Below are positions 45,389 to 56,038 of a stretch of DNA of 64,000 nucleotides, piece by piece. This DNA comes from Bacillus xiapuensis. Lineage in GTDB: Bacteria > Bacillota > Bacilli > Bacillales > Domibacillaceae. The DNA lies in the NCBI RefSeq assembly GCF_002797355.1, contig NZ_KZ454939.1, forward strand, positions 2,029,875-2,093,874, read 5' to 3'. Numbering within the stretch: the stretch's first letter is position 1; the number at the start of each line of letters is the position of its first letter. Made by a program: the position numbers and the translations under genes. The notes under the pieces are model-generated. The model was not told the DNA's origin. It searched no databases and saw only the letters and a program-made list of their open reading frames with translations.

Positions 45389-45580
45389 ATGAAAAGAAGA
45401 TATAATCCATATAAGCTTCCGCCATGGCTTCGAACTTGCCGGGCCGTCTGTTACCAGCTGTGCATTCCATTTTGCATTTTCCAAGGGCTGCGCACGATTT
45501 TCTTTCCGACCACCTTTGACGTAATCCTGCTCTCTCTCTTCATCCTATTGGCCGTAGCCCTTCACCTCGAATGGATTTAA
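45389..45580 (+). CDS. Small basic membrane protein of unknown function
   Basis: 63 residues beginning MKRRYNPYKLPPWLRTCRAV. It has an N-terminal basic part with Cys, and two hydrophobic stretches (YQLCIPFCIFQGLRTIFF and FDVILLSLFILLAVALHL). An AGGTGG ribosome site stands about 8 bases before the ATG. It lies alone on the plus strand between valS and ysxE. I do not recognise a family. The ribosome site and membrane-protein composition make it a likely real gene. Confidence 0.55.
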   Translation: MKRRYNPYKLPPWLRTCRAVCYQLCIPFCIFQGLRTIFFPTTFDVILLSLFILLAVALHLEWI

Positions 45581-45629
45581 TCGACTCAACCCCCAGTTAG
45601 CAGTCCCTGCATGACAATAAGACGTTCCC

Positions 45630-46625
45630 TCATTGCGGAACGTCTTGTTGCGAATCGATTTGGATGACGAAGTATTCAATATTTTTCAGCTGCCAATATT
45701 GCTTTTGCAGTTTTCTTGTCCATTGCTGCTCGCTGTATTTTTTAGGATTCGTGAAATAAGTGCTGAGGGTTTGGAACATGGCTCCCGGATAGGCGAGGTA
45801 GCTTTGGAACAGAAGGCGCTCCTCTTTTTTCAGCGGCAGATGCTCGATATAATGCTGCCAATGGCTCACCTCGGCATCTGCTTTCTTGGGAGAACTCGCC
45901 AGGACTCCAGCGAAATAGGGAACGAGATCATGAACCGGGGTTGCGAGGCGTGACCGCTCCAAATTAATGAAATAACCTGCTCCTTGACGGTCAAGGAGAA
46001 AATGATCCGGCGCCAGCTTCCCATGCACCTGAACCGTCCGTGTCTTTTCCTGCTCCTTCGTCTCTTCCATCCATTCTTTCAGCTTTTCTTTCGCATAAAA
46101 ATAAGCCATTGAAAGATCATGATAGTATAAACAAAACAGCAAGCCAAACGGCGGCATATACGTTTCTTTTTCCACTAAAGCAATCCATTGTTCCAGCTGT
46201 GTCTCCTGCCTCTCCCAAATGTCTTTAGTCCGCTCGTAATGCTCCTGCCTCTCTTTTGGGCTGACAGGCACTTCTTTGGAGGACAGAATGTGCAATCTGG
46301 CTGCTTCGCGGAGCAGCTGTTTTTCCTTCAAGATGACATCCCTTTCCTTACTTCCTTCGATCCAAGGCATTAAATAATAAAGATGATCCCCTTGCAAAAT
46401 TCCGTATCGTCCATCCCTTGCCGGATATACAGGAACAAAGTGATGATAGCCCGACTGATACAATCTTTGCATACTGTGAAGAAAATCCATTCCGCGTCCA
46501 GCCGGAATTCTTTTCAAGGCAAAATTCCCTTGATCCGTATACAGCTTCTGCACGCGGCCGAATGATTCTACATATTCCGGCTGGAGATTATAGCTTTTCC
46601 ATACAGCTGAATGAGGCTGTTCCAC
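45630..46625 (-). CDS. ysxE: YsxE, CotS-family kinase-like spore coat protein
   Basis: 331 residues of the phosphotransferase-like CotS family, known in Bacillus as coat-associated proteins made in the mother cell. The catalytic loop reads HGKLAPDHF (Lys in place of the catalytic Asp), and the usual Asp-Phe-Asp is replaced by FINLERS, so it is probably a pseudokinase. The start is set at the GTG at 46625 because AGGTG precedes it; longer frames contain the spoVID terminator. The gene follows spoVID, as in B. subtilis. Confidence 0.85.
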   Translation of the reverse strand: MEQPHSAVWKSYNLQPEYVESFGRVQKLYTDQGNFALKRIPAGRGMDFLHSMQRLYQSGYHHFVPVYPARDGRYGILQGDHLYYLMPWIEGSKERDVILKEKQLLREAARLHILSSKEVPVSPKERQEHYERTKDIWERQETQLEQWIALVEKETYMPPFGLLFCLYYHDLSMAYFYAKEKLKEWMEETKEQEKTRTVQVHGKLAPDHFLLDRQGAGYFINLERSRLATPVHDLVPYFAGVLASSPKKADAEVSHWQHYIEHLPLKKEERLLFQSYLAYPGAMFQTLSTYFTNPKKYSEQQWTRKLQKQYWQLKNIEYFVIQIDSQQDVPQ

Positions 46626-46651
46626 ATGCTTCACCTGCTTTATACAAAAAT

Positions 46652-46678
46652 AAGGCTGTCCCACGCTGAGACAGCCGG
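46652..46678 (-). terminator. Terminator after spoVID
   Basis: On the minus strand GGCTGTCTCAGCGTGGGACAGCC (stem GGCTGTC/GACAGCC plus an inner pair) is followed by TTATTTTT. It lies between spoVID and ysxE. Confidence 0.75.
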
Positions 46679-46683
46679 AGCAA

Positions 46684-47790
46684 TCATTGATTGGCCGTCT
46701 GTTTGTATGGAATGTAAAGCACCTGGCCTTCCTCAATCGTTTGATTCGTTTCCAGCTTATTTTCGCGAATAATTTCTGAAACTGAGATTTCATAACGCTC
46801 CGCCAAGGTCTGCAGCGTATCGTCCTTTTGCACGAGGCAAACCTTCCATGTCACCGCTTCCTCCTGCTCTTTTCTTGCAAAGAAATCAGCAAGCGACATA
46901 GTTTCCGTTTTCTGCAGACTAAAGGACTTTTTCTTTTTTGGCTCTTCCTCTTCAGGCAAAGTCTCTTCCGCTTCTTCTCCCTGAAGATCAGCCATGGCTT
47001 CCGCCGTCTCTTCACTGTCATCTTCCAGCTTAAGCTCCAATTCAAGCGGAGGCTCTACTTGTTCAAGCTCAACGACTGCTTGAGGATCTAGCTCCTTCCG
47101 CTCTTTCTTTTCCTTTCTTCTTTGAATTGCTTGAAGCAGCTGGGCTCCGACTTCTTTATCCTCTTCTGCAGGCTGGCGTTTGACCTCAACCGAAAAATCC
47201 GCTGCTTCATCCCCTGAAGTCTCTTCCTCGGAAGAATGATCCACTTCCAGCTTCAACATGGAGAATTCCGGCTCCACGGCTGGTTCCTCCTCTTTTTGGA
47301 CGATCGTCTCTTCCGGTTCATCTTCCGGCTGGGGAGATGCTGTTTCCTGTGCTCGCTGGGTTTGCTGCTCTCCATAAATACCGGAAATCGACAGATCCAC
47401 CGTCAGCCGCAAATGCGCTTTTTCAGGCAGCTCATAATCAAATGAATCGATGTATATTTCCACATCCTCCATTTTCTCAATTCGATTTTTTGGGATGGTA
47501 ATATCAATCGGGAACTGATGAAAAAACTCGCATTCGTTTTCACTGCGTTCCAGCACGTGCTGCACATATTTCAGCGGCTGCCGTTCTGGCTCCTCATTCG
47601 CTGCTTTGGCCGGCTGATATTCGCCGGAAAGCTCTAAATAGCCGTGCATTCGGATGAATTGATTCTGCTCTTCCATCTGGATTTGCGGATCAAGAGAAAT
47701 CGAATAAAGCTCCTCTATCTCTTGCCCTTTATCAAACCAAACTGTTTCTTCTAAAGAAAATCGTAAATACGACTGATCTTGAGAAGTCAC
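46684..47790 (-). CDS. spoVID: Stage VI sporulation protein SpoVID (LysM)
   Basis: A morphogenetic protein that drives encasement of the spore by the coat and recruits SafA. The 368-residue protein has an N-terminal beta-rich domain (1-135, LRFSLEETVWFDKGQEIEEL), a long acidic Glu-rich middle with a Lys/Arg patch (QAIQRRKEKKERKE), and a C-terminal LysM domain (about 318-364: VQKDDTLQTLAERYEISVSE). A GTG start follows GGAGG. The neighbouring ysxE and hemL match the B. subtilis order. Confidence 0.93.
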   Translation of the reverse strand: MTSQDQSYLRFSLEETVWFDKGQEIEELYSISLDPQIQMEEQNQFIRMHGYLELSGEYQPAKAANEEPERQPLKYVQHVLERSENECEFFHQFPIDITIPKNRIEKMEDVEIYIDSFDYELPEKAHLRLTVDLSISGIYGEQQTQRAQETASPQPEDEPEETIVQKEEEPAVEPEFSMLKLEVDHSSEEETSGDEAADFSVEVKRQPAEEDKEVGAQLLQAIQRRKEKKERKELDPQAVVELEQVEPPLELELKLEDDSEETAEAMADLQGEEAEETLPEEEEPKKKKSFSLQKTETMSLADFFARKEQEEAVTWKVCLVQKDDTLQTLAERYEISVSEIIRENKLETNQTIEEGQVLYIPYKQTANQ

Positions 47791-47883
47791 GCTTATTCCT
47801 CCCTCCGGTAAATAAAGTTGCCCCCTGTGCCACTATTTCTCTCACAATTCGAATGTATGCCGGGAAGGGAAGGAATATGCCCG

Positions 47884-48921
47884 TTAGCGTTTCTTCAGAA
47901 AATAAGCCGTCAGCGGAGCTAATAAAAATAAAATAAAAAATACGCGAAACAAGTGGAAGCTTGTCACCGCCGCAATATCAGCTCCGGCAGACATCGCTGT
48001 GACCGCCATCTCCGCCACTCCTCCCGGCGCCAGACTAATAAAAAGATCGATAAACGAAAGGCCAAGCGCCGAGGAGAAAAGGACGGCGAGACCCAGACAA
48101 AAAGCCACAAGTCCGCCGTTTACCGCGATCAGCAGGGCTAAATTTCTGGCGGAGAGCGTCTTTTTTGAAATGTTCATTTTCATTCCTAAATACACACCTA
48201 AGATGACCTGAGCTGCGTGCAAAGGAAAGCCGGATATGTGAAACGTCTCTCCCCCCAGAAGGTTCCAGCAGACTACGGCGATGATCGGTCCGAGCAAAAA
48301 AGGCAGCGCAAGCTTTAACCGCAAAAAAACTATGACCGTGACCGCTGCTAGTGAGACCAGCATGAGAATGGCAGAAGCAGGCAAAGAAAATAAAGCTGCC
48401 GCGTCTTGCGGCAAACGAGACGGTTCTCCGGTCTTTATGAAGGAAGAAATGGCCGGTACAAAGGTTAATACGAAAAATAACCGAATCGAATGCATAATAG
48501 TGACAGCCGCCGTATCAGCCGCCTCCATCTCGTCCGCCCATAGGACCATTTGCGATAAGCCACCCGGCAAGGAGCCTAACATGGTTGTTTCTAAATTCCA
48601 GCCTGTCCATTTGGACATCACCCAGCCGAGCCATAGAGAAAAGGCGGAAATAAGAACCGTCAAACCGAGCATAAAAGGAAAATAGGCGGCCATTTGGGCG
48701 AGTGAGTCTTTTGTAAAGGCGGTGCCAATACTTGCGCCTATGATAATCAGCCCGGCATTTCTAAAGGATAGCGGCAGCTCCATTCGAAGGATAGACCCCT
48801 GATTCACAACGGCAGTTATAATGAGCGGGCCCAGCAGCCAGGGCAGTACCATTTGGAACTGAAAAGCGAGAACCCCCGCCGCATATGCGATGATAAAAGT
48901 ATAGAAATATATCCATTTCAT
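47884..48921 (-). CDS. AbrB-family (DUF/PF05145) integral membrane protein
   Basis: 345 residues with about ten hydrophobic segments and the duplicated family motif WLLGPLIITAVV near the start and LPFLLGPIIAVVCWNLLGG in the second half. SLPGGLSQMV and LAPGGVAEMA are the other repeat. These proteins are often called ammonia monooxygenase- or AbrB-like; real transport substrates are unknown. It is not the DNA-binding AbrB. It lies between hemL and spoVID and is not part of that block in B. subtilis. Confidence 0.8.
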   Translation of the reverse strand: MKWIYFYTFIIAYAAGVLAFQFQMVLPWLLGPLIITAVVNQGSILRMELPLSFRNAGLIIIGASIGTAFTKDSLAQMAAYFPFMLGLTVLISAFSLWLGWVMSKWTGWNLETTMLGSLPGGLSQMVLWADEMEAADTAAVTIMHSIRLFFVLTFVPAISSFIKTGEPSRLPQDAAALFSLPASAILMLVSLAAVTVIVFLRLKLALPFLLGPIIAVVCWNLLGGETFHISGFPLHAAQVILGVYLGMKMNISKKTLSARNLALLIAVNGGLVAFCLGLAVLFSSALGLSFIDLFISLAPGGVAEMAVTAMSAGADIAAVTSFHLFRVFFILFLLAPLTAYFLKKR

Positions 48922-48938
48922 CTTTATGTCTCCCTAAA

Positions 48939-48978
48939 GCACGAAAACCACCTATAAAAAGACAGGTGGTTTTCGTGA
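48939..48978 (-). terminator. Terminator of the hem operon
   Basis: A 14-bp perfect inverted repeat (CACGAAAACCACCT ... AGGTGGTTTTCGTG) with a T-rich loop lies just after hemL. Confidence 0.75.
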
Positions 48979-48983
48979 TTGCG

Positions 48984-50273
48984 TTATTTCTTTATGCGGC
49001 TGAAAGCTTTTTCTGCCGCAGCAACGGTTTGCTGAATGTCGTCATCTGAAAGAGTAGTCGATAAGAACAAGCCTTCAAATTGGGACGGCGGCAAGAAAAT
49101 GCCTTCATTAGCCATTTCTTTATAATACTCGGCAAACAAGTCAAGGTCGGACGTTTTCGCCGTTTCATAGTTGATTACCTTCTCGTTCGTAAAGAAGAGG
49201 CCAATCATGGAGCCGGCGCGGTTGAATGTATGCGGAATGCCGTGTTTCGTTGCCGCTTGAGAAATTCCTTTTTCAAGCAGATCCGCCTTATGAATAAATG
49301 CCTCATAGGTTTGCGGCGTCAGCTGGCGCAGCGTTTCCAAACCAGCTGTCATAGCCATCGGATTGCCGGAGAGCGTGCCTGCTTGATAAATTGGACCGCT
49401 TGGCGCAATTTGTTCCATGATTTCCGCCCGGCCGCCAAACGCGCCGACCGGAAGACCGCCGCCGATCACTTTGCCCAGACAAGTAAGATCCGGCGTCACA
49501 CCAAAATATCCTTGCGCACAATGATAACCTACGCGGAAGCCGGTCATCACTTCATCAAATATTAGCAAAGACTCATATTGCTTCGTCACATCCCGCAAGC
49601 CTTCCAGGAATCCCGGCTGCGGAGGAACCACTCCCATATTTCCGGCTACCGGTTCCACAATAACACAAGCGATATCCTCACCAAACTGCTCAAAAGCATA
49701 TTTGACGCCTTCAAGGTCATTGTAAGGAACCGTAATGGTGTTCTTGGCGATCCCCTCAGGAACTCCAGGGCTATCTGGAAGCCCTAATGTCGCCACGCCG
49801 GAACCCGCTTTAATTAACAGGGAATCGCCATGGCCGTGATAGCAGCCTTCAAATTTAAGAATCTTATTGCGGCCCGTATATCCGCGAGCCAGACGGAGCG
49901 CACTCATGGTCGCTTCCGTACCGGAAGAAACCATGCGGATGATTTCAATCGACGGAACCCGCTCAATCACGAGCTTCGCCAATTCATTCTCAACGAGAGT
50001 GGAAGCACCAAAGCTCGTTCCCGTTTCCGCTGTTTTTTTGAGTGCCTCGACTACTTGCTCATTCGCATGGCCCAAAATCAGCGGCCCCCATGAAAGAACG
50101 TAATCAATATATTCATTGCCGTCAATATCGTAAATTTTGGAGCCTTTGCCGTGATCCATAAAGATCGGGTCCATATTCACGGATTTAAAAGCTCGAACCG
50201 GGCTGTTCACACCGCCTGGCATTAAATTCACCGCTGCTTTAAACGCTTGTTTTGATTTTTCGTAAGAACGCAT
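48984..50273 (-). CDS. hemL: Glutamate-1-semialdehyde 2,1-aminomutase
   Basis: Converts glutamate-1-semialdehyde to 5-aminolevulinate. The 429-residue PLP enzyme starts [20 protein letters not shown]. The PLP lysine is in [17 protein letters not shown], the phosphate-binding region is [18 protein letters not shown], and the cofactor Asp is in [12 protein letters not shown]. It is the last gene of hemAXCDBL. Confidence 0.98.
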   Translation of the reverse strand: MRSYEKSKQAFKAAVNLMPGGVNSPVRAFKSVNMDPIFMDHGKGSKIYDIDGNEYIDYVLSWGPLILGHANEQVVEALKKTAETGTSFGASTLVENELAKLVIERVPSIEIIRMVSSGTEATMSALRLARGYTGRNKILKFEGCYHGHGDSLLIKAGSGVATLGLPDSPGVPEGIAKNTITVPYNDLEGVKYAFEQFGEDIACVIVEPVAGNMGVVPPQPGFLEGLRDVTKQYESLLIFDEVMTGFRVGYHCAQGYFGVTPDLTCLGKVIGGGLPVGAFGGRAEIMEQIAPSGPIYQAGTLSGNPMAMTAGLETLRQLTPQTYEAFIHKADLLEKGISQAATKHGIPHTFNRAGSMIGLFFTNEKVINYETAKTSDLDLFAEYYKEMANEGIFLPPSQFEGLFLSTTLSDDDIQQTVAAAEKAFSRIKK

Positions 50274-50289
50274 CGAACCACTCCTCTAT

Positions 50290-51264
50290 TTATTCATTCA
50301 GCCAGCGGGCCGCGTCTTTCGCATGATAAGTAATAATTAAATCCGATCCCGCCCTTTTCATGCTCATTAATTTCTCTAGGACGACTGCTTTTTCATCAAT
50401 CCATCCGTTTAGCGCCGCCGCTTTCACCATGGAATATTCACCGCTGACATTGTACGCCACAACCGGCACATTCCATTGATTGCGAACATCACGAATAATA
50501 TCAAGATAAGAAAGAGACGGCTTAACGATCAGAAAATCCGCTCCTTCCTCAACGTCCGATTGAGCTTCCCGCATCGCTTCCCGGCGGTTCGCTGGGTCCA
50601 TTTGATAGGTTTTGCGGTCGCCGAATTGCGGAGTGGAATCCGCCGCGTCACGAAATGGCCCATAGAAGGCGGAGGCGTATTTCACCGCATAAGACATGAT
50701 CGGCACATCCGTGTAGCCCGCCTCATCCAGTCCTTTGCGGATCGCTGAAACGAAGCCGTCCATCATATTGGATGGCGCAATAATATCCGCTCCCGCTTCC
50801 GCCTGGCTGACGGCTGTTTTTGCCAGAAGCTCCAGAGAAGGGTCGTTTACAATTTTATTGCCTTCAATCACGCCGCAATGGCCATGATCGGTATATTCAC
50901 ATAAACAAGTGTCAGCGATGACAATTATATCCTGATATTGTCCCTTAATGAAGCGGGTCGCCTGCTGCACGATGCCATGGTGATGATACGCACCGCTTCC
51001 CGTTGCATCTTTTGCAGCGGGAACACCGAATAAAATGACAGATTTGATACCTAGCTCCACAATTTCATCCATTTCAGCCTTCAAACGGTCAATCGATACT
51101 TGAAAGACTCCCGGCATGGATGGGACTTCCTTCTTGATGTTCTCCCCCTCTACAATAAACAACGGATAAATGAAATCCTCTGTATGAAGCACCGTTTCGC
51201 GGACAAGCGCGCGCATATTGGCAGATTGCCGCAAACGGCGATGGCGTTTAAATTGTAAACCCAT
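50290..51264 (-). CDS. hemB: Delta-aminolevulinic acid dehydratase (porphobilinogen synthase)
   Basis: Condenses two 5-aminolevulinates to porphobilinogen. The 324-residue protein has the Schiff-base lysines in [15 protein letters not shown] and [12 protein letters not shown], and the zinc cysteine cluster [14 protein letters not shown]. The ATG overlaps the hemD stop (TAATG). Confidence 0.98.
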   Translation of the reverse strand: MGLQFKRHRRLRQSANMRALVRETVLHTEDFIYPLFIVEGENIKKEVPSMPGVFQVSIDRLKAEMDEIVELGIKSVILFGVPAAKDATGSGAYHHHGIVQQATRFIKGQYQDIIVIADTCLCEYTDHGHCGVIEGNKIVNDPSLELLAKTAVSQAEAGADIIAPSNMMDGFVSAIRKGLDEAGYTDVPIMSYAVKYASAFYGPFRDAADSTPQFGDRKTYQMDPANRREAMREAQSDVEEGADFLIVKPSLSYLDIIRDVRNQWNVPVVAYNVSGEYSMVKAAALNGWIDEKAVVLEKLMSMKRAGSDLIITYHAKDAARWLNE

Positions 51265-52043
51265 TATCCCTCTTCCTCTCTGTAATAGTGATTAATTTTT
51301 GCTGCTAGCGCTTCGATCGTATACTCCTCAGGACAAATGGCAACGGAGAGACCATGCTTTATGGCGGCTTTTTTTGTAACCGGGCCGATGCAGGCAATCA
51401 ATGCGGAAGGTCGAATGCCCGCTTCCTCCACTGCGGCCGCATAATGCTGCACGGCCGACGGGCTAGTGAACGTTATAACATCGATCGGCTTCTCTTGAAG
51501 CAGCCAGATAAGCCGCCGCTTTTCTTCTTCTGGAAAAATTGTTTCATATACAATCCATTCATCTGCCGCCGCACCTTGCTGTCTGAGCGTTTCAGCAATT
51601 TTCTTGCGCGCGAGATTTCCTTTCGGGATCAGTGCCTTTCTCGCCCGAAAACATCCAGCCTCGATTTCTTTTGCAAAATGATCAGCTGAGAATTTTTGCG
51701 GAACATATTGCGCTTGAAACCCGTACTGTTTAAGCGCATCCGCTGTTTTCGTTCCAATGGCAGCAAACTTCGCTGTCAGCCGGCTGCGGCGGATGCCCAG
51801 CTGCTCAAGCCGCTGAAAGAAAAAGCGGACCCCATTCTTGCTCGTTAAAATGATCCATTCATATGTATTCAGCTGATCTAATATAGCCGATTCTCTTTTG
51901 TCATAAGCAGGCCGAAAAGCAATCAAGGGAACAGCATGAGCGATTCCCCCGGCCGCTTCTATTTTATCAATAAATGAGTCTGCTTGTCCTCTTGGACGGG
52001 TAATTAAAATATGTTTGCCTTTAAGCGGATGACAGTCTGCCAT
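51264..52043 (-). CDS. hemD: Uroporphyrinogen-III synthase
   Basis: Closes hydroxymethylbilane to uroporphyrinogen III. It has 259 residues in two Rossmann-like halves. Conserved parts are [28 protein letters not shown] and [14 protein letters not shown]. The family is poorly conserved; the position in the hem operon makes it secure. It starts one base after the hemC stop. Confidence 0.94.
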   Translation of the reverse strand: MADCHPLKGKHILITRPRGQADSFIDKIEAAGGIAHAVPLIAFRPAYDKRESAILDQLNTYEWIILTSKNGVRFFFQRLEQLGIRRSRLTAKFAAIGTKTADALKQYGFQAQYVPQKFSADHFAKEIEAGCFRARKALIPKGNLARKKIAETLRQQGAAADEWIVYETIFPEEEKRRLIWLLQEKPIDVITFTSPSAVQHYAAAVEEAGIRPSALIACIGPVTKKAAIKHGLSVAICPEEYTIEALAAKINHYYREEEG

Positions 52044-52973
52044 TTAAGCATCCAGCTCCGCTTTGACGGCCTCGATCAGTTTCTTCGCGCCGCGTTCCGT
52101 TAATAGCGCCGCTGCTCGTTCCCCCACGTCGCGAGGCTGACGTCCTCTGACCACTTCTTTATAAATGGTTTTTCCGTCCGGAGAAGCCACCAGCGCTGTT
52201 AAGACGATTTCTTCCCCTTCAAGCACGGCAAAGCCGGCAATTGGCACCTGGCAGCCGCCTTCCATTCTATTAAGAAATGCCCGCTCGGCCTGCACGGTTT
52301 TCACCGTTTCCCCGCACGCAAACGATGAAAGCAATTCAAGCAGTTCAGCGTCATCCTCCCGGCATTCAATCGCCAGCGCCCCCTGGCCGACAGCAGGCAC
52401 ACAAAGGCCGACGTCCAAAAATTCTGTGACGACATCCGCTGTCCAGCCCATGCGCGCCAGTCCTGCTGCCGCTAAAATGATCGCGTCATATTCCTCCGTT
52501 TCCAGCTTGCTCAGACGGGTATCAATATTGCCGCGAATCCATTTAATTTCAAGGTCGGGACGGGCCGCTAACAGCTGCGCGCTGCGGCGGAGACTGCTCG
52601 TACCGACAACGGCACCCGGGGCAAGATCCGCTAATTTCACATGGCCTTTTGAAATAAAGGCATCGCGATGGTCTTCACGCTTCGGAATACAGCCAATCGT
52701 CAAACCTTCCGGCAAAACAGCCGGCATATCCTTCATGCTGTGAACGGCCATATCGATCTCTTTATCATGCATCGCTCGCTCGATCTCTTTGACGAACAAG
52801 CCTTTGCCGCCTACTTTCGAAAGCGTCACATCTAAAATACGATCCCCTTTCGTCACGATTTCTTTCACTTCAAAATCGTATGACGGATTGATTTTTTTCA
52901 GCTGGTCAATCACCCAGTTTGTCTGCGTTAATGCTAATTTGCTTCTGCGTGAACCTACAATTATCTTTCTCAT
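52044..52973 (-). CDS. hemC: Hydroxymethylbilane synthase (porphobilinogen deaminase)
   Basis: Polymerises four porphobilinogens. The 309-residue protein has [12 protein letters not shown] at the start and [19 protein letters not shown]. The dipyrromethane cofactor Cys is in [13 protein letters not shown] (about residue 241). It is separated from hemX by 15 bases. Confidence 0.98.
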   Translation of the reverse strand: MRKIIVGSRRSKLALTQTNWVIDQLKKINPSYDFEVKEIVTKGDRILDVTLSKVGGKGLFVKEIERAMHDKEIDMAVHSMKDMPAVLPEGLTIGCIPKREDHRDAFISKGHVKLADLAPGAVVGTSSLRRSAQLLAARPDLEIKWIRGNIDTRLSKLETEEYDAIILAAAGLARMGWTADVVTEFLDVGLCVPAVGQGALAIECREDDAELLELLSSFACGETVKTVQAERAFLNRMEGGCQVPIAGFAVLEGEEIVLTALVASPDGKTIYKEVVRGRQPRDVGERAAALLTERGAKKLIEAVKAELDA

Positions 52974-52988
52974 ACCGTCCTCCTGTGT

Positions 52989-53825
52989 TTAAGCATACCA
53001 AAAGTGAAACGATGAAAATCGGCTCACTAAGAAAAAGTTAATCAGCACGATTAAAAAAGCCGCACTGTTTAAAAGCGCCAAAGGTTTTCCGACCATTTCC
53101 TTGCGCACCTTCAAATATAGAAAGCTACTGTACACCGCCAATAAAACGACCGAGGTGATAATCTTTACATCAAACCAGCTGACTTCAGGCAGTTTAACCA
53201 CCTTCCACATCAATCCGAGAATCAGGCTGATCAGCAGCACTGGCACGCCGATCGCATTTAAAATATAAGACAATGTCTCCAGCTTTTGCAAATCGCCAAG
53301 GCGCCAAAGCCGCTGGCTCCACTTTTTCAGCTTCAGCAGACGATACTGCAGTAAGTAAAGAGCGGAAAAAATAAAGGAAAGCGAAAAGGCGCCGTACGAC
53401 AGAATCGCCATCGTTATATGAATCATCAGCAATTCAGATACAAGCTTTTCAGCCATGGCATCTGACGCCACCTGGACAGGCGCAAACGTATGGATCACCA
53501 TGATGATGAACCCGATCATATTGGTAAAAAAGACCGTGAAATCCATGCGCAGCAGCTTGTTGATCACGAGGGAGAGTGTGATCAGCACCCAAGCATAAAA
53601 ATAAAGCCCCTCAAAAAGGGTTAAAACGGGGAAGCGGCCGGTTTGCTTCATATAAAGAAACAAAAAGATTGTTTGAAGTACCCAAACAATCGACAGCAGC
53701 CAGAAGGCGACTTTATTCGCCTTCCGGTTTTGATTTAAAAAGTCAATAAAATAAAGCATAATACTGATTGCATATAAGATGACCATCAGTTCATGGATTC
53801 TAGTCATTCCTTGTTCAAATAACAT
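52989..53825 (-). CDS. hemX: HemX, CcsA/YtxD-like membrane protein controlling HemA level
   Basis: 278 residues with about eight hydrophobic segments (for example VAFWLLSIVWVLQTIFLFLY). It resembles the cytochrome c assembly protein CcsA. HemX lowers the amount of HemA in B. subtilis. The order hemA-hemX-hemC is conserved. The ribosome site lies in the hemA-hemX gap. Confidence 0.92.
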   Translation of the reverse strand: MLFEQGMTRIHELMVILYAISIMLYFIDFLNQNRKANKVAFWLLSIVWVLQTIFLFLYMKQTGRFPVLTLFEGLYFYAWVLITLSLVINKLLRMDFTVFFTNMIGFIIMVIHTFAPVQVASDAMAEKLVSELLMIHITMAILSYGAFSLSFIFSALYLLQYRLLKLKKWSQRLWRLGDLQKLETLSYILNAIGVPVLLISLILGLMWKVVKLPEVSWFDVKIITSVVLLAVYSSFLYLKVRKEMVGKPLALLNSAAFLIVLINFFLVSRFSSFHFWYA

Positions 53826-53838
53826 CCTGTAACCTCGC

Positions 53839-55182
53839 TTACGCTTGGAATGAAGGCTTCGTTCGACCCGTTTGAACGCCTTGTTCCACTGCTTTAGCCT
53901 GCTTTTGCTGCTCTGCTTCTTCTTTGATATTAAAGATCTGCATAAATAAATCCAGCTTTTCCTTTGAATGCTTGTCCCCGGCTAATTCCTTCGCTTGCAA
54001 AATTGGGTCTTTCAATAATTGGTTAATAATGCTCTTCGTGTGTTTATTTAGCACTTTGCGTTCGCGCTCCGTTAAATTCGGCATCTTGCGTTCAATGCTT
54101 TCCATTGTCCCCGCTTGGATGGCCAAAGCTTTCTGGCGCAGTGCGGAAATGACCGGAACGACCCCCAGCATATTCACCCAATCATGAAAGGCGGCAATTT
54201 CGCTTTCGATCATTTGCTCAATCCGCTCAGCTGCCTTTTGGCGTTCAGCCAAATTCGCTTCGACAATGCCTTCGAGATCATCAATATCGTAAAGAAAGAC
54301 ATTTTCGATCTCTGAAATGGCCGGATCAAGGTCGCGCGGAACAGCGATATCCACCATAAACAACGGCTTTCCCTTTCGCATCTTCGCCACTGCAGCCATT
54401 CTGTCTTTTGTGAGCACATAATGCTTAGCTCCGGTTGAGCTGATAAGAATATCCGCTTCGGCCAGCGCACATTGGAGCTCCTGCAGCGTTTTGGCCTCGC
54501 CATCAAAGCGTTCTGCCAACAGCGCTGCTTTTTCAAACGTCCGATTAATAACCGTGACTTTCGTGGCTCCGCTGCCGTAAAGATTTTGAATTGCCAATTC
54601 ACCCATTTTGCCGGCACCGAGAACGAGGACATGCTTTCCTGACAAATCGCCAAAGACCTTCTTTGCCAGCTCAACGGCCGCATAGCTGACAGACACCGCA
54701 TTCGCGCCGATATCGGTTTCCGCATGAGCTTTCTTCGCTAATGTAATCGCTTGCTTAAATAATTGATTAAACACCGTACCTGTTGCTTGAATCGCTTGAG
54801 CTCTCAGAAAGCTTGAACGTACCTGTCCAAGAATTTGCGTTTCTCCAAGCACCATTGAGTTCAAACCGCTTGTCACTCTAAATAAATGCTCAACGGCCGC
54901 TTCTTGTTCACGAACAAACAGAAAAGGAGAAAACTCTTCCTTTTCTAAACCAAACCATTTAGCTAAGAAATCTTTAATATAATAACGCCCTGTATGGAGC
55001 TGATCAACCACCGCATAAATTTCTGTCCGGTTACAAGTAGACAAAATGACGTTCTCTAAAACGCTCTTTTGCTGCTGCAATTCTGACATCGCTCTCTCTA
55101 AATCAGAGTCGTCAAAGGATAACCGTTCGCGTATCTCCACTGGGGCTGTTTTGTAGTTTAGTCCCACCACAATAATATGCAT
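53839..55182 (-). CDS. hemA: Glutamyl-tRNA reductase
   Basis: First step of the C5 heme pathway: it reduces glutamyl-tRNA to glutamate-1-semialdehyde. The protein has 447 residues from [20 protein letters not shown]. The catalytic Cys is in [11 protein letters not shown], the NADPH loop is [13 protein letters not shown], and the C-terminal dimerisation helix follows. The ATG at 55182 was chosen by the family N-terminus; a longer frame of 22 codons starts inside the promoter. Confidence 0.97.
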   Translation of the reverse strand: MHIIVVGLNYKTAPVEIRERLSFDDSDLERAMSELQQQKSVLENVILSTCNRTEIYAVVDQLHTGRYYIKDFLAKWFGLEKEEFSPFLFVREQEAAVEHLFRVTSGLNSMVLGETQILGQVRSSFLRAQAIQATGTVFNQLFKQAITLAKKAHAETDIGANAVSVSYAAVELAKKVFGDLSGKHVLVLGAGKMGELAIQNLYGSGATKVTVINRTFEKAALLAERFDGEAKTLQELQCALAEADILISSTGAKHYVLTKDRMAAVAKMRKGKPLFMVDIAVPRDLDPAISEIENVFLYDIDDLEGIVEANLAERQKAAERIEQMIESEIAAFHDWVNMLGVVPVISALRQKALAIQAGTMESIERKMPNLTERERKVLNKHTKSIINQLLKDPILQAKELAGDKHSKEKLDLFMQIFNIKEEAEQQKQAKAVEQGVQTGRTKPSFQA

Positions 55183-55216
55183 GTATGAATGACACCCCCA
55201 AAAAACTATTAGCTCT

Positions 55217-55225
55217 ATTATACCA
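55217..55225 (-). promoter_or_regulatory. Extended -10 promoter of the hem operon
   Basis: Minus strand: TGGTATAAT (55225-55217) is a perfect extended -10 about 35 bases upstream of hemA. The -35 is weak. In B. subtilis this promoter is repressed by PerR; I do not see a clear PerR box. Confidence 0.6.
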
Positions 55226-55384
55226 CGTTCCCCAAATTCCTTATCCACAAAATGTGAACATATGCTAACATAAAAATAACAAAGAGTAAGAATGAGCTAT
55301 TTACTAATATGATCCCTTAGGTTAGAGTAACAAATCGATAAGTAAGATTCAAGATTGTCCAATGGAAAGCGGGGAAATTGTTCA

Positions 55385-55870
55385 ATGAAACAGCAGCGTA
55401 TTTTTCCAGGTGTTATTTTAATTGGGTTTGGATTATATTTCTTTTTGCAGCAAGCAAAGTTCAGCGCCTTTCAGCCCTTTTTAAGTTGGCCCACGTTACT
55501 GATGGTCATCGGTCTCGCCTTTTTGGCGGAAGCTTACAGCGGACACGACGCAGGCGGAATTTTGCCGGGCGTTATTCTGACAGGCTTCGGCATCCACTTC
55601 CATGCCGTTCATCAGTTCGGCTTTTGGTCTAATGATACCGGTGTATTTATCCTAATTATCGCCCTCGGTTTTTTAATGCAATACCAAAAGACTAGGAAAG
55701 GCTTATTCCAGGGCCTATTATTTCTCCTGTTAGCTGTCATCACCCTCTTTTACGATAAAGTTGTAGAATGGCTTGGCGTTTTAGAAAATCAAGCTTGGTC
55801 ACTTTGGCCGTTTTGGCCGATCGTCTTGATTATTACGGGCGGTTACTTATTATTTATCAAGAAGAAATAG
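55385..55870 (+). CDS. LiaI/LiaF-like small membrane protein
   Basis: 161 residues with two copies of the short motif FPGVILIGFGLYF and LPGVILTGFGIHF, each a membrane helix, plus two more helices and the end LWPFWPIVLIITGGYLLF. This is the LiaI-LiaF-like transmembrane module. Related proteins sense envelope stress. It lies alone, divergent from hemA. The ATG at 55385 is preferred because GCGGGGAA precedes it. Confidence 0.75.
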   Translation: MKQQRIFPGVILIGFGLYFFLQQAKFSAFQPFLSWPTLLMVIGLAFLAEAYSGHDAGGILPGVILTGFGIHFHAVHQFGFWSNDTGVFILIIALGFLMQYQKTRKGLFQGLLFLLLAVITLFYDKVVEWLGVLENQAWSLWPFWPIVLIITGGYLLFIKKK

Positions 55871-56003
55871 CATGTGAAAGAAGCGGCAGCCGGCCTGCAT
55901 TTAAGTGAAAAGGCTGCTCTCCCATTTTTGGTTATTTCCTAATTTCTCGTTCTTAAACCCTTTTATGCAAGGAACAAGCCATTCTGTTTAATAGATTTAT
56001 TGA

Positions 56004-56036
56004 AAAAGGCTGAACATCAGGGAGTTCAGCCTTTTT
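56004..56036. terminator. Terminator between the LiaI-like gene and ysxC
   Basis: An AAAAAGGCTGAAC ... GTTCAGCCTTTTT stem with a 9-base loop works on both strands; the U tracts are part of the stem ends. Confidence 0.8.
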
Positions 56037-56038
56037 CT

